Origin: Gigaspora margarita
Taxonomy: Eukaryota; Glomeromycota; Glomeromycetes; Diversisporales; Gigasporaceae
Direction of reading: 5' to 3'
NCBI GenBank assembly: GCA_009809945.1
Contig: WTPW01001146.1
Location: 127,807-191,806, forward strand
Length of the DNA: 64,000 nucleotides
Both the position numbers and the translations under genes were made by a program. The notes under the pieces were generated by a model that was not told where the DNA came from, searched no databases, and saw nothing but the letters and a program-made list of their open reading frames with translations. Of the stretch, positions 23,611-34,618 are shown in pieces; the stretch's first letter is position 1, and each line of letters opens with the position of its first letter.

Positions 23611-25770
23611 TTACTCATCATTTTTATCTGTTTCTTTTTTCGAATCATTATCATTATCTGAGGATGAGGAACTAGAAGCTATTGAGGATGTAGAATCATT
23701 ATCTTCTGGCATGTTTTCAGCTTTGTCTGAATCTTCTGACAACTCTTCTTGATCTTCTCTCTCTATTTCGGAGGTTTCTAAATTTTCAAATCAATTTAAT
23801 AGTATTGCAAATATTCGAATGTGTTTGAAATAATTCGAAATAACTTATAAATCTTTTTTCTTACCCACTCTTGGCCTTTTATATATCTAAAAAATATTTA
23901 TAAATATTAAATAATTTTGATATAATTACAACTATATTAAATATTCAAACCTTGCTGATTTTTTCGAAATATTTTTATTTTTTCTAACTGGCTCCTAAAT
24001 AATTAGAATATTTATATCAATAAAAATAATATTTCAAAATTAATTAAATTAATTAAAAACTATTTATACTTTTTCGACATTATTAGAATTATTATCTTCT
24101 GGCTCTTGTTCAGCTTCTTTTGGATCTTCTGGCGATTCTTTCTGATCTTCCCGCTCTTCTTCGGAGGTTTCTAAATTTTTAATTTAATAGTTTCGAAAAA
24201 TTTGAATGTGTTTGAAATAAATCGAAATATCTTATAAATCTTTTTTTCTTACCTACCTTGGCCTTTTATATGTCTAAAAAATATTTATAAATATTAAATA
24301 ATTTTGACATAATTACAACTATATTAAATATAAAACCTTGCTGATTTTCTTTGATTTATTTTTACNTTTCCTAACTNGTTCCTAAATAATTAGAATAATT
24401 TATATCAGAAAATAATATTTCAAAGTTAATTAAATTAATTAAAAATTATTTATACTTTTTCAACATTATCAGATTCTTCATTAGATTTTTCTTTTTCTGT
24501 TTTATCTTCGGAGTTTGATAATAAAAATCCTGTGTTATGTTTTAAGATGTCCTATTTGTTTCAAAACAATTCGAATTATTTAATTAATTTAAAAAAAAAT
24601 TAATAAAAATATTAATAAATACTTAGCAATCTTATGTTTAATGGTAGTATCGGACATCATTATTTTTTCGTATTTCAGATTAAGCATCGCTTGAGCTACG
24701 GCTATAGCATATGCTACATTTTTTTCAGAGCCATCTCCGGAAGGCCAAATTTTGGTTAAAATTTTAACCATATAGGTCACTTTCAAATCTTCTACCTCAT
24801 CGAATAGCCGCTGGTAGCATGCTTTGGTTTTTTCTGATCGTTTCCATTTTAGAACCGTTTCAGGTGAAGCACGATTATTAATTAGTTCTAAAAGGTTTCC
24901 AAATATGAAAAATGTAGATGATTTAATCTTGGTTATCAAAGTACCCCACAAAGCTCTAATCTTTTTCAAAAGCTAAAATATATTATTATTAAAATGCAAT
25001 AATTAAAAAAAGGCAAATAATTTCGAAATATTTTTAAATATTTTGAATATATTCAAAAATAAAAAATATATATAAATTAAAAAAAAGGGTTTACTGGTCT
25101 GTAAAAATTCTTTATATAATATGAATTCCACTAAGTTGACGTAAACTTTCAAAAATTATCTATATAATTCGCTTGTACATAATTTTCTACTTCTGATTTT
25201 ATCTGGTCTTCATTAGGATAAATCGATTTTTCGATTAATATTTTAGCCGCCCCTTTAATAGTGTCCTTTAATAAAATTTATTAAATGATATTTATAAAAT
25301 AATTGATAATATTATTAAAAAAAAACAATTTAAACTTAAATAATTACTTCTTTGAATATTTTTTCATTAGTAAAATCGAAATTATTATCCATTTTCTCCT
25401 CTATTTCTTTTAACTGATTTTCTATTCTCCTGACTTTAGAGTTAAGTTCTTGAAGTTGGTGAAGTATTTTTCCTTGGTTTTCAATAATCTTAGCTAAGGT
25501 TCTCACTTGTAATTTTATTTAAATATATTATAATTAATAAAATATTAAAAATTAAAAGAATATGTTTAAAAACTTTTAAATACATTTGGAAGTATTCGAA
25601 TTTTCGTAAGTATTAGAACCACCAATTCTGAGATTATCAAATCTTTCCAAAAAGCTTTAAGTTAGTTCAGAACCTCTTGTTCCTTCTAGAGATGCCTTTT
25701 TCCTATTAGGCTTCTTGCTTGAGTCCTTTTTTGAACTTTTCTTTGCAGTGACTTTCATTCCTTGAAACAT
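23611..25770 (-). pseudogene. multi-exon gene of unknown function (coiled coil, conserved globular exon, basic/acidic tail)
   Basis: Not recognised. Read on the minus strand from ATG at 25770: a Lys-rich exon (MFQGMKVTAKKSSKKDSSKK...), a coiled-coil exon (about 25497-25351, KIIENQGKILHQLQELNSK...), an exon with the IEKSIYPNEDQIKSEVENY block (about 25255-25095), a 380-nt exon (about 24972-24615) rich in aromatic and charged residues (LLKKIRALWGTLITKIK..., KVTYMVKILTKIWPSGDG), then small exons encoding acidic EDKTEKEKSNEESDNVEK and basic KRPR- or EPVRKNKN-type segments. It ends SSSSSDNDNDSKKE...NDE-stop at 23611. GT-AG borders fit most joins. In-frame stops in exons 1 and 3 suggest a decayed copy. 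The related fragment at 27555-28170 is intact in exon 3. Composition suggests a nuclear protein; whether host gene or transposon cargo is unclear. Confidence 0.6.
23755..24485 (-). repeat. tandem duplication of a three-exon block (~410 bp)
   Basis: The segment about 23760-24075 is repeated at about 24165-24480, introns included (CTTGGCCTTTTATATGTCTA, AACCTTGCTGATTTT, ATTAATTAAAAACTATTTAT). Each unit, on the minus strand, carries an acidic exon ending NVEK, a basic exon (EPVRKNKNISKKSA), and a 21-22-nt microexon containing AAAAGGCCAAG between TTTTAG and GTAAG. Low divergence implies recent duplication. Confidence 0.75.
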
Positions 25771-26585
25771 TTCTAAAATACTTTAAGATAAAAAATGATA
25801 AAAAAACTTAAATGAAGTTAGTAGTATAGTTAGTATTAAATAATAAACGAAAGACTTAAAAATTTAAAAAAAACTAAAATAAATAAAAAGCTTTAGAAAT
25901 AAAGAAAATTTTAATAATAAACGATTAAAAGTAGTTGGAATATTTTGAGAAAAGTTGCTTAAGGTTGCTTAATGTTTAAACTGTGCACAAGATTGCAAAA
26001 TGTTGAAATGTAAAACAATGAAAACAATGTTGATTGTCTATCTAATTATATACTATTTATAGTAATATTTTCTAATTGTATCCTATTTATAGTAATATTT
26101 TATTAATTCTAGGTGTTGCAGAATTAAGCCAAAATTATGCAAAATTCTATTAATGAAGCTGCAGCAGCTAACTAAGTAAAAAATGTTCCTGAGCCAATTT
26201 TACCATTGAGCAGGCCTATTTTTTAAAAAATTTTCTTTTTGGTGGCTAAAAAATTAAAAAATTTTAATTTCTGGCTAAAATTAAGAATTTTGAAGATCAT
26301 TGGCCTAAATCACTTAATGCAGGCCAAATATCCACAAGTTTATTGCGCAGTAGCTAGATTTAATGTAAAATTAGTTGGCTGATTTCACTTGATTTTATTA
26401 TATATACTTTTGTGTATTATTAGAATTATTTTTTAACATTATTTTACTTTCTAAAATAATATAACTTTTAAATAGTTGCGCATATGTTGCATCTATGTCC
26501 AAATAATTTTAATACATTTATAGCACTATTTTTAAAACAGAAAAATATTAATGTAACAATTTAATATATATTATAAAAATAACTA

Positions 26586-26862
26586 TAGCAAAGATCTTTT
26601 TCAATTTTTAATAGCTCCCTATCTTGTTTAGTGTGTCAAAAGTGCATTGGGATTGCCAAGTGTAACTTGGGTTTGTATAAGGAGAGCATCTTCCTGCATT
26701 GCGAATACAAAGTAAAATTTCCAATTATATAATATAATTAGAAAGTTACATTGTATTCGCAATGCAGGAAGATGCTCTCCTTACCTGGGCTACTCTTGAC
26801 ACACTACCAATGCACTAAAGCAAGGTAGGGCAGCTATTAAAAATTGAAAAAGACCTCTGCTA
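26586..26862. mobile_element. foldback MITE
   Basis: Long inverted repeat: TAGCAAAGATCTTTTTCAAT at the left and the complement of TAGCAGAGGTCTTTTTCAAT at the right. Arms continue through AGGAGAGCATCTTCCTGCAT to a centre near 26725, with 7-bp flanking repeats ATAACTA (26579-26585, 26863-26869). The arm words TAGTGTGTCAA and AGTGCATTGG are swapped in order between arms, indicating rearrangement. Non-coding; 25771-26585 and 26863-27160 hold nothing else recognised. Confidence 0.75.
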
Positions 26863-27167
26863 ATAACTAATAGTTTGCATTAATTTGAAATAATTCGCTG
26901 ATTTTTGACTTGAGTTAAATATTTATATAGCTTTATTCTTTTTTGGAATAAAGCTATTTAATTCGAAATGTAGTGCATTAATTTAAAGTTTATGAAATCA
27001 AATGTATTATATTCATTAAAATAACTAGATAGATAAATTTAGTATTTAGATATAAATAAGATAAAATGCTTCTTTGCTTTTTGTATTAAATTTTTTCGAT
27101 TTAATTAACTTTTACATATTTAAACATTTCAAAACATTTTAATGTTATAAAATTTATCTTCTTAAAA

Positions 27168-27311
27168 ATGTCTGACTTCAAATGCAATTTCTGCCCACGT
27201 ACTTTTACAAAGCGCAATACATTATCTAAACATATGAATATTTGTGTTCTTACTGTCAGTGAAGATGAGCAGCTCTTTGGAATAATCCTGCTCAAGTTTG
27301 CAAGTTTTTGA
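27168..27311 (+). pseudogene. C2HC zinc-finger N-terminal fragment
   Basis: ATG at 27168 opens a 47-codon frame beginning MSDFKCNFCPRTFTKRNTLS and ending KHMNIC before an acidic tail. The pattern C-x2-C-x12-H-x3-C is a classical C2H2-type finger with Cys as the last ligand. Such fingers often sit at the N-terminus of large fungal DNA transposases, for example CACTA/Plavaka-type proteins; that link is inference. The frame stops at 27311 and no continuation was found, so this is a fragment or a broken first exon. Confidence 0.6.
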
Positions 27312-27554
27312 AACCAATTAAACAAAATCACAATGAAAATTTTGATATTAATGAATATAAATCAGATAGTAAATTTTCCACCAAAAAGATATCATTTAAG
27401 ATATCAAGTTTTGCAAATCTTCAAAAGTAGTTAAAGATATTTAATGATTTGGAAATTAGATAAAAAATATAAAAATATATGAAGGGATTCAAAAAATCAA
27501 AAATGCAATAATTTAACACAATGCGAAAGTAATCGAATTTATAAAAAAATTTAC

Positions 27555-28170
27555 AGGTTTTGTGAGTTTATCTTCATAATATGTATTCCAATCTCTATCA
27601 TTTATTCCTTCATAGAAATCTGCTTCATTTTCTAAGAGGTATTCCTCAGTTTCAACCTTAAATTGATCCTCCATCGGGTATATATTTTTTACTATTAGTC
27701 GTTTAGCTATTGCTGCACAAGTTTGCTATTATAAAATAAAATATTATTAACTTAAATTAAATTAAATATAAACATTTTATATAACTGATAAAAATAATAA
27801 TTACCTTAACAAATTTTGTTTCATTCAAAAGGTTAAGAACTTCCGATATACAACTATCCATATTCGAAATCTTTCGCTCCAATCTATCAACTTTTTCAGA
27901 TAGCCCAATAAGCATATCCTTAATTTTAGCCAAAGTAATATGTTCTTAAATTATTTTAAATAGTATATTAATTTAAAAATATTATAAATAGAAATTAACN
28001 AAATAAAAAAATTATANTATTGAATTTTAACNATCNGAAGGTNTTGGNNAATAATGAGATCCTGTNCNAANAGTTTCGATAGGCTGCGCAGCAGCCCTCT
28101 CAGTATCTAACTAAGATATGCCACTACTAGCTATCATTTTTAAATAAGCTTCACACCTTTTAGCGGACAT
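27555..28170 (-). pseudogene. truncated paralogue of the 23611-25770 gene
   Basis: Minus-strand ATG at 28170 (MSAKRCEAYLKMIASSGIS, then TAG). A coiled-coil exon follows (about 27940-27812, KIKDMLIGLSEKVDRLERK...LLNETKFVK), then an exon at about 27725-27555 with NIYPMEDQFKVETEEYLLEN and RDWNTYYEDKLTKP before GTAAAT. The exon order and the YP-ED-K-E-E-Y and WN-YY positions match the other copy. The large fourth exon and the acidic/basic tail are absent. Several N bases at 28000-28075 blur the first intron. Confidence 0.6.
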
Positions 28171-28629
28171 TTTTGTACTTTTTTCTAATTTTTAAGTAGA
28201 CATTTGTATATGAAATAAAGAAAAAAATGCGGTAAGTTTTAGTTATTAAAAATTAAATGAAAAAATATAATAAATGAGAATACAGAATGTGTATGGAAGA
28301 GAGAATTTAATGTGATAAAGGTATCAAATAAAGTTGATAGGAAAATTACGAAGAGGAAGATAGGGAAATTAAATTTATTTAAATATTTTCAAGATAATTC
28401 TAATGTAATCAAATTATTCTGCATATATCAAGTTATTTTTAATTATTTCTTATTAACACAAATGCATTTAAATATATTCGCTTTATTTAAAGTAATCAAT
28501 TTTTTATATATTCTTATGTAACTTTCAGAATATTATGATTTATAAATAAAATTCAACTATTTTTATATAATTTAAAGTTATTTAATATATTAAATATATT
28601 AGAAATATTTTACTATACTCATTTAATGT

Positions 28630-29330
28630 TTTTAATAACTCCTGATTACTTTGAAGTAAATTTACAATGCGCAATAAATGACTTTCTTAAATGTATTAGC
28701 TCCTATCAAACTATAACCTTTATTACTATATTTAGAATAAGTGAAATACTTTTAAATAAATTAATCCACTTGAAATCAAAAGATTCTATTTATAGAAAAT
28801 TTCATGAACATGCATATTGTGCATTATTCTATTGTTATATAGAAGCATTCTAGATTTTTATGTAATCAGGGTTTTCAATATATTTATAAGTACTAAAGTA
28901 ATTGATATGTAAGGGGTTTATTAAAAGTGAAAAAAAGTAAAATTTTTACCTTTTTAGCAACTCAATCGTTGGCCCAATAAATTATAAGCTTTAATAACTC
29001 CTAACCACTTTGAAGTAAATTTGATTTAGTTAAAACAATGCGCAATAAAACATCTTTCTTAAATGTATTAGCCCTTATCAAACTATTATTCTTTTAACCT
29101 TTTATTACTATATTTAGGATAAGTGAAATACTTTTCAAATGATGTCCATTTATAGAAAATCACGAACATGCATTATTCTATTGTTACATAGAAGCATTTT
29201 AGATTTTTATGTAATCAGGTTTTTTTCAATATATTTATAAGTACTAAAGTAATTGATATGTAAGGGGTTTATTAGAAGCGAACAAAAGTAAAATTTTGAC
29301 TTTTTAGCAAGCAATCATTGGCCCAGTAAA
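28630..29330. repeat. tandem duplication, ~359-bp offset
   Basis: 28631-28985 and 28990-29335 share TTAATAACTCCT-A-CACTTTGAAG, ATGCGCAATAAA, TTTCTTAAATGTATTAGC and TGATATGTAAGGGGTTTATT. The first unit has a 75-codon frame, the second does not keep it, so I do not call a gene. A related word appears inverted near 30920-31000, making this the arm of a larger inverted repeat around 29545-30641. Confidence 0.7.
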
Positions 29331-29901
29331 TTAAAAAATATTCACACGTTTGCGAAATAAATAAAATTAACTATAACTAAATTATATAGATAATAGATAG
29401 TAGTGAACTTAGAAAAATTTAACTATTTGAGAATTATTTCGAAATAATGCAAATATTATAGAAAAATTAAACATCAAAATTAAATATTTTATTATAATGA
29501 ATAATTTCGAATAAACTTAACCAAAATCTTCGAATTTAAAGATAGGGGGTATGTTGATCATTTTTCATATGATTTTTGTGACACTATTTTTTCTTTTGAA
29601 TATTAAAAAATATTTTATTATGTAAACAGTTTTTAAAAATTAATTAAAATTTGTAGAATAGGTTTTTCTGAAGTAAAATCATCAAAATTGAGCAGATATT
29701 TATCGAGATACATGTATTTAAAGATTAGATATTATTTTATTATATGATGATCATATAATATTTACTTAATAATTTTGTATAACCCCAGAAAATTTGGAGG
29801 CTCCCTGGAAACTTTATAATATATACAAGTACATTTTTTTTAAAGTTTTTATTTGTTAAAATTTTTACTACTATAAAGAACATAATCTAATCTATTTTCT
29901 A

Positions 29902-30520
29902 CAGTACCAGACAGTAAAAGACATCTACTCATTATTAGTAAAACTTTAAAATGTTATAACTTTTTTAAAAAAAATTAAATCAAAAAACCCTCTAACAAAT
30001 TGATAGATTTTTAGATAAAATACATTTCTGTCAGAGGAATTTTTCTTATTTTTAATTTTAAGGAAGTTATAAGACATTAATGTTTATATAAGTTCAAAAA
30101 ATTGGCATTTAATATAGAATTTCTTGTTACGTAAAAGAATACGAAGGAGAGAAGAAGCCATTTTGGTGTGGCACTTAGGCTAGTTTAACATAGCCTCTAG
30201 TTTTTAGATTATTCTTCAAATTAGTGCGGTAGGTTGCATTTGGGCACCATCTAAGGGTGGCAGCCGGATGTTGTCAGGCTTGCAAATTAGGAGTAAATAT
30301 AGTGTGTCATTGTAGCGATATACTTAGTATCTTAATAAAGTACTGGCGAAACTGCCTAAGTGAAAAAAAAAAAATTTAATATATAAAAAAAGAAAACATA
30401 TATAGGTTTTTAGCCAATCAAAACGATTGCACAAAAACTAGCCAATCAGAATTAATTATGTAAGCATCCAAAATTGGCGCCTATATATATAGATTGGATA
30501 TCTTTTACTGTCCCGTACTG
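29902..30520. mobile_element. TA-flanked TIR element (CAGTACC family)
   Basis: Ends CAGTACCAGACAGTAAAAGA and inverted CAGTACGGGACAGTAAAAGA, bordered by TA (29900-29901, 30521-30522). Same family as 6715-7166. Internally it is cut by the retroposed sequence 30117-30373. The words CCAATCAAAACGATTGC and CCAATCAGAATT near the right end recur in other elements here. Non-coding. Confidence 0.8.
30117..30373 (+). mobile_element. short retroposed sequence with poly(A)
   Basis: 257 bp of higher GC than its surroundings, ending in CTTAATAAAGTACTGGCGAA and a run of 12 A. It is flanked by ATTTAATATA (30107-30116, 30374-30383), a 10-bp duplication. Inside are TGGCACTTAGGC and GGTGGCAGCCGGATGTTGTC. No open frame. 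It could be a SINE or the 3' end of a LINE; the source is not recognised. It marks a third nesting level at this point. Confidence 0.65.
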
Positions 30521-31284
30521 TACAAAAATTTGATAAAGATTAATTGTAATGGTAAAAAGTTTTATTAGTAACATATTTCTATTTTTTGTAAAAATCACAT
30601 TGTGATACTAAGATCATATAAAAAATAATTGACATACCCCCTACCCTTAATCGAATTGTATTTAAACTCTATCAATTTTTATAATACATTTCATACTGCT
30701 TAGATGTTATTTGAAATATTCATTATTAATAATAAATATTTTAACTCAGTATTTGAAGTAAATAAAAATGATTTTATTTATTTTGAAATATTTTGAATAT
30801 ATTTTACATTAGTTGACGCATACTGTTTAATTTTGACTTTTGTTTACTTTGTTTATTACTATTAATATTCTTGTAATGTTGCGAAAAAGATTCATTTAAT
30901 TAATTATTCAACCTATGATTAAATTTCTAAAAAGGAAAAAATTTTACTTATAAAAACTTTTTATTCACTTCTAATAAGCCCTTATATATCAATAAATTTA
31001 GTATGAATAAATGTTGTTTATATATCTGATATATACTTAAAAATTCGATTTATTGCACAACATTTAAAATAATTCTAATTTATTTCAAAAATATTGATTT
31101 TGTAGTTTGAATATTTAATTGCAATTTTCCTATCCATCTTATTTGATATATTAACATTTTAAATCAATTTATTTCAAACTAATGTGAACTTATACTCATA
31201 TAGAAGTTTATATGAAGAATTTATTGAATAGTCTAATTTAAATTTCTAGAATATTGATAGTTAGTTTAATAATTCGTCACTCGC

Positions 31285-31600
31285 ATTTTTTCAATATTTC
31301 AAATATTTTTAAATATTTGAAATATTACGTAAGAAATTTTGAAATATTTCGAAATATCTTACATAATATTTCGTAATTTGTATATTGTGCAAGTTTTTAA
31401 AATATTTTACGTAATATTACAGTTTTTTTACATTTCGTAAATTATTCTGAAATATTACGTTCTTTTAAATTTGCTAATGCAGTTAGGGTGCTGACATATA
31501 TTACGTAATATTTTTTATTAAAGGGGCTATCCCCTCCCCCCACATCATATATGAAGTATATATATAGTATATTATACCCAGCTACTCCCCTAAAAATATT
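31285..31600. repeat. AT-rich block of TTACGTAATATT / TTTCGAAATATT palindromes
   Basis: Multiple short palindromes containing ACGTAATATT, TTTCGAAATA and GAAATATTACGT, like the termini and inner repeats of family A (10459-10620, 12090-12240). Probably a remnant of a family A end. A C-rich CCCCTCCCCCC tract and TATATATAG run follow at 31530-31580. Confidence 0.5.
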
Positions 31601-31745
31601 ACGTAATATCTATCAGTGCCCTTACTGGAACACAGGTCTATTTTTCAAAGCATCACTAGTAGGATTTAAACTCTAGACCTGCTGCTTGGGGTGACAACTT
31701 ACCAACTTCCCTAAGTCGCCATATCCTGACTGGGTTTTTTGTTAT
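31600..31745 (-). mobile_element. tRNA-headed retroposon, 5' head only (third copy)
   Basis: On the minus strand from about 31736: GGCGACTTAGGGAAGTTGGT, CACCCCAAGCAGCAGGTCTA, AGTTTAAATCC. This matches the head of the complete copy (61050-61151). The B-box-like GGTTCAAATCC has decayed to AGTTTAAATCC. The rest of the element is missing. Confidence 0.7.
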
Positions 31746-32018
31746 ATATAAATTTATAAAAAAAATATATAAAATTACTATAAGCTTTGATTTCATAATG
31801 TTTCTTCCTCTATATATTAACTTAAAATTAAATTTTTTGAAAATATAGAACAAGAGGAAAAGAAAAAATGGAGCTTAAAAATCAGATTAAAATTTCGCTG
31901 ATTTTGCACAAAACGAAAATGTAACTTTACCAAAAACAAATATTTACTGATTTTAAGATAAAAAGTATATGTAAAAACATGCTCTGAATAACTTTACTTA
32001 GGTGACAGAAGTAGATTA

Positions 32019-33300
32019 GGGAGCTTCCAGAAATTAGCTGATTTCTGGGTGGGTGGGTGGGTCAGCTGAAGTATCAGGTGTAATTCCGGCCAAAATTTCA
32101 TAATTCCAGCCAAAGTTGCAAAATTATTTTTGACCAAAATTATAGATTTATTAATAACATTTGATCATTAATAACTTTTGAACTACTGGACCAATTTTGA
32201 TGATTCAACTACCAAAATGATCCTCTCAATGAGAGGGTTCTAGAGAGCCCAAAATCGTTAAAATCCAATTACAGGATCCTGTGATCGGCATAGATTTGTG
32301 TTACTATAAAGTTCTATAATTTATTAAATAATTATAACCATTTATAGCAACACAAATTTATTTCGATCTTAGGATCCTGTAATTGGATTTTAACGATTTT
32401 GGGCTCGTTAGAATCCTCTCATTGAGAGGATCATTTTGGTAGTAAAATCATCGAAATTGGCCCAGTAGATCAGAAGTTATTAACAATTAAAAATTAATTT
32501 TTAATTGTTAATAACTTCTGATCTACTAGGNCNATTTCGATGATTTTACTACCAAAATGATCCTCTCAATGAGAGGATTCTAACGAGCCCAAAATCGTTA
32601 AAATCCAATNACAGGATCCNNNGATCGAAATAAATTTGTGTTGCTATAAATGGGTTATAATTATTTAATAAATTATATAACTTTTATAGCAACACAAATC
32701 TATTCCGATCACAGGATCCTGTGATTGGATTTTAACGATTTTGGGCTTGTTAGAATCCTCTCATTGAGAGGATCATTTTGGTAGTAAAATCATCGAAATT
32801 GGCCCAGTAGATCAGAAGTTATTAACAATTAAAAATTAATTTTTAATTGTTAATAACTTCTGATCTACTAGGTCNATTTCGATGATTTTACTACCAAAAT
32901 GATCCTCTCAATGAGAGGATTCTAACGAGCCCAAAATCGTTAAAATCCAATTACAGGATCCTAAGATCGAAATAAATTTGTGTTGCTATAAATGGCTATA
33001 ATTATTTAATAAATTATAGAACTTTATAGTAACACAAATCTATTCCGATCACAGGATCCTGTGATTGGATGTTAACGATTTTGGGCTCTCTAGAACCTCT
33101 CATTGAGAGGATCATTTTGGTAGTTGAATCATCAAAATTGGTACAGTAGTTCAAAAGTTATTTACTATTAAATGTTATATTTAACTTTTTAATAATCGTA
33201 AAATCTGATTGGCTAATTGGGGTATCAGGTGTGGGTGGGTGGGGGTAGGGGTAAGGTGGGCTCATAGTAAACAAAAATCAGCTGATTTCTGGAAGCTCCC
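32019..33300. mobile_element. TIR element with GGGAGCTTCCAGAAAT ends
   Basis: Ends GGGAGCTTCCAGAAATTAGC and inverted GGGAGCTTCCAGAAATCAGC, bordered by TTA on both sides (32016-32018, 33301-33303), as in PIF/Harbinger-type elements. Both subterminal regions carry GGTGGGTGGGT and ATCAGGTGT. The interior is the palindrome cluster 32150-33190. Non-coding. Confidence 0.75.
32150..33190. repeat. three consecutive foldback units (ACTACCAAAATGATC family)
   Basis: Three ~340-bp palindromes, each with arms TTTACTACCAAAATGATCCT, CAATGAGAGGATTCTA, GAGCCCAAAATCGTTAAAAT, ATTACAGGATCCT around a TTATTTAATAAATTATA centre. They are joined by perfect 54-bp palindromes of ATCAGAAGTTATTAACAATT and its complement (around 32490 and 32845). 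Related single units are at 36890-37235 and 48666-49122. Confidence 0.85.
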
Positions 33301-33303
33301 TTA

Positions 33304-33705
33304 CCTTGTAAGAAAAGTGGGTTATCTATGTACTAAAGTTAAAATTTATCATTTTTCTTGATTGAACTTTTTTTCTTATTAGGTAACCTATATTGGGCCC
33401 TTAAGCAAAGTTGTTCGGCATGTAATTTTACTTATATTTAAAATTAAAACACATTTTTTCAGTTCAAAAAATTTGGTTTCTAAAAAAATTTTTAGAAAAA
33501 AAATTTTTTTCTAACTTTAATCCCATTTTTCATTTAGTAAAAGGTTTAAAAAAGCGCATTTTAATCTTAAATACAAGTAAAATTACATGCTGAACAACTT
33601 TGTTTAAAAGCCCAAAGTAGGTTATCTAATAAGAAAAAAAGTTCAATCAAGAAAAATGATAAATTTTAACTTTAGTACATAGATAACCCACTTTTCTTAC
33701 AAGGT
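33304..33705. mobile_element. TA-flanked long-palindrome element, 402 bp
   Basis: Almost entirely one inverted repeat: CCTTGTAAGAAAAGTGGGTT at both ends (inverted), arms through CATAGATAACC, TTGATTGAACTTTTTTTCTT, GCATGTAATTTTACTT to a centre near 33500, bordered by TA (33302-33303, 33706-33707). Non-coding. Confidence 0.8.
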
Positions 33706-34029
33706 AATCTACTTCTGTCGCCTAAGTAAAGTTGTTTAGAGCATGTTTTTATACATACTTCTCATCTTAAAATTAGTAAATATTTGTTTTTAGCAAAGTT
33801 ACATTTTTGTTTTGTACAAAATTGGTGATATTTTAATTTGATTTTTAAGCTCAATTTTTTCTTCTCTCCTTGTTCTATATTTCTAAAAAAATTTATTTTA
33901 AGTTAATATGTAGAAGAAACATCATGAAATCAAAGTTTATAATAATTTTATATATAAAAAATTTTCATATAACATATTGGCTAACTGATATTACTAAAAA
34001 GCTATATTGAAATTGTTTATAGAAACTTT

Positions 34030-34150
34030 CATTAAAGATATCTTTCATGAGTTCTTGACCAAATTTGATGAAAATTTTTTATTTTAATTCTACAAATCCA
34101 TAAAATTCAAATAAAAAATTTTTATTAAATTTGATCAAGAACTTAAAGAA
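34030..34150. repeat. hairpin module
   Basis: ATGAGTTCTTGACCAAATTT and its near complement around AATTCTACAAATCCATAAAAT; one more copy of the ~95-bp module. Its outer flank ATTGAAATTGTTTATAGAAA is the inverse of the flank at 8075-8095, so the two may be ends of one element. Between 34150 and 34430 nothing else is seen. Confidence 0.65.
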
Positions 34151-34618
34151 ATAAAATTAACTACAATTATTATATGAATTACTAACTAATTCGCAATTGT
34201 ATTATATAATTATTTGTTTATCGATATACAATCACGATTATTGATCATAATACATATGCAGGATAAGTACCAAGTTGCTATTAATACTAAAGCCCGATTA
34301 TATGCTACAACTACTTTTATTTATTTTTAATTATAATTGATTATCACTTTACTCTATATAGCCATTAATGACTTGTTATATCAAGATCGCTTATTATAGC
34401 GCAACTCAATTTGTTACAATGTTTTTTCAAAATGTTAGTAAATTGCTAAAAATAAAATATAACATGTATAAAATCTTAGTAATTCGACAAAATATTCAAT
34501 TATGACCCTTTTAAAATTAACTTCAATTTGCTAATATTTAAATTTGAACTTTAGATCAAATTTGAATCAATTTGCTAAAAAAAAAAATATGACATATATT
34601 AGAGATGTTCAAGGTTCT

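Larger units (their letters stand above)
29545..30641. mobile_element. TA-flanked TIR element hosting another
   Basis: Ends GGGGGTATGTTGATCATTTT and inverted GGGGGTATGTCAATTATTTT, bordered by TA (29543-29544, 30642-30643). Non-coding once the nested element 29902-30520 is removed. It appears to sit between the arms of an older AT-rich inverted repeat (about 29330-29540 and 30660-31260). Confidence 0.75.
31785..33935. mobile_element. outer foldback element split by two insertions
   Basis: The left arm (about 31785-32015) and right arm (about 33710-33935) are inverted copies (GTTTCTTCCTCTATATATTA, CAAAAACAAATATTTACTGA, GACAGAAGTAGATTA versus TAATCTACTTCTGTC). The centre is filled by the elements 32019-33300 and 33304-33705. 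Outer termini not defined. Non-coding. Confidence 0.75.
7830..34618. mobile_element. outermost hAT-D element, expanded to 26.8 kb by nested insertions
   Basis: The left end AGAACCCTAGATATCTCTCA and right end complementing to AGAACCTTGAACATCTCTAA are hAT-D terminal inverted repeats. The 8 bp on either side, GTTTTTAC (7822-7829) and GTTTTTGC (34619-34626), match at 7 of 8. The flanks also join the two halves of one family A copy. Subterminal TTTGCTAAAA words match those of 16092-20308, the closest relative. Everything between 8.1 and 34.4 kb appears to have arrived by later insertions or to have been internal cargo. No hAT transposase was recognised inside. The alternative, two independent solo ends, is less likely because flank and duplication agree. 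Confidence 0.7.

Noticed and set aside
28312..28853. Two short frames (69 and 75 codons)
   Set aside because: The second lies in a tandem duplicate whose other unit does not keep the frame; no domain seen.
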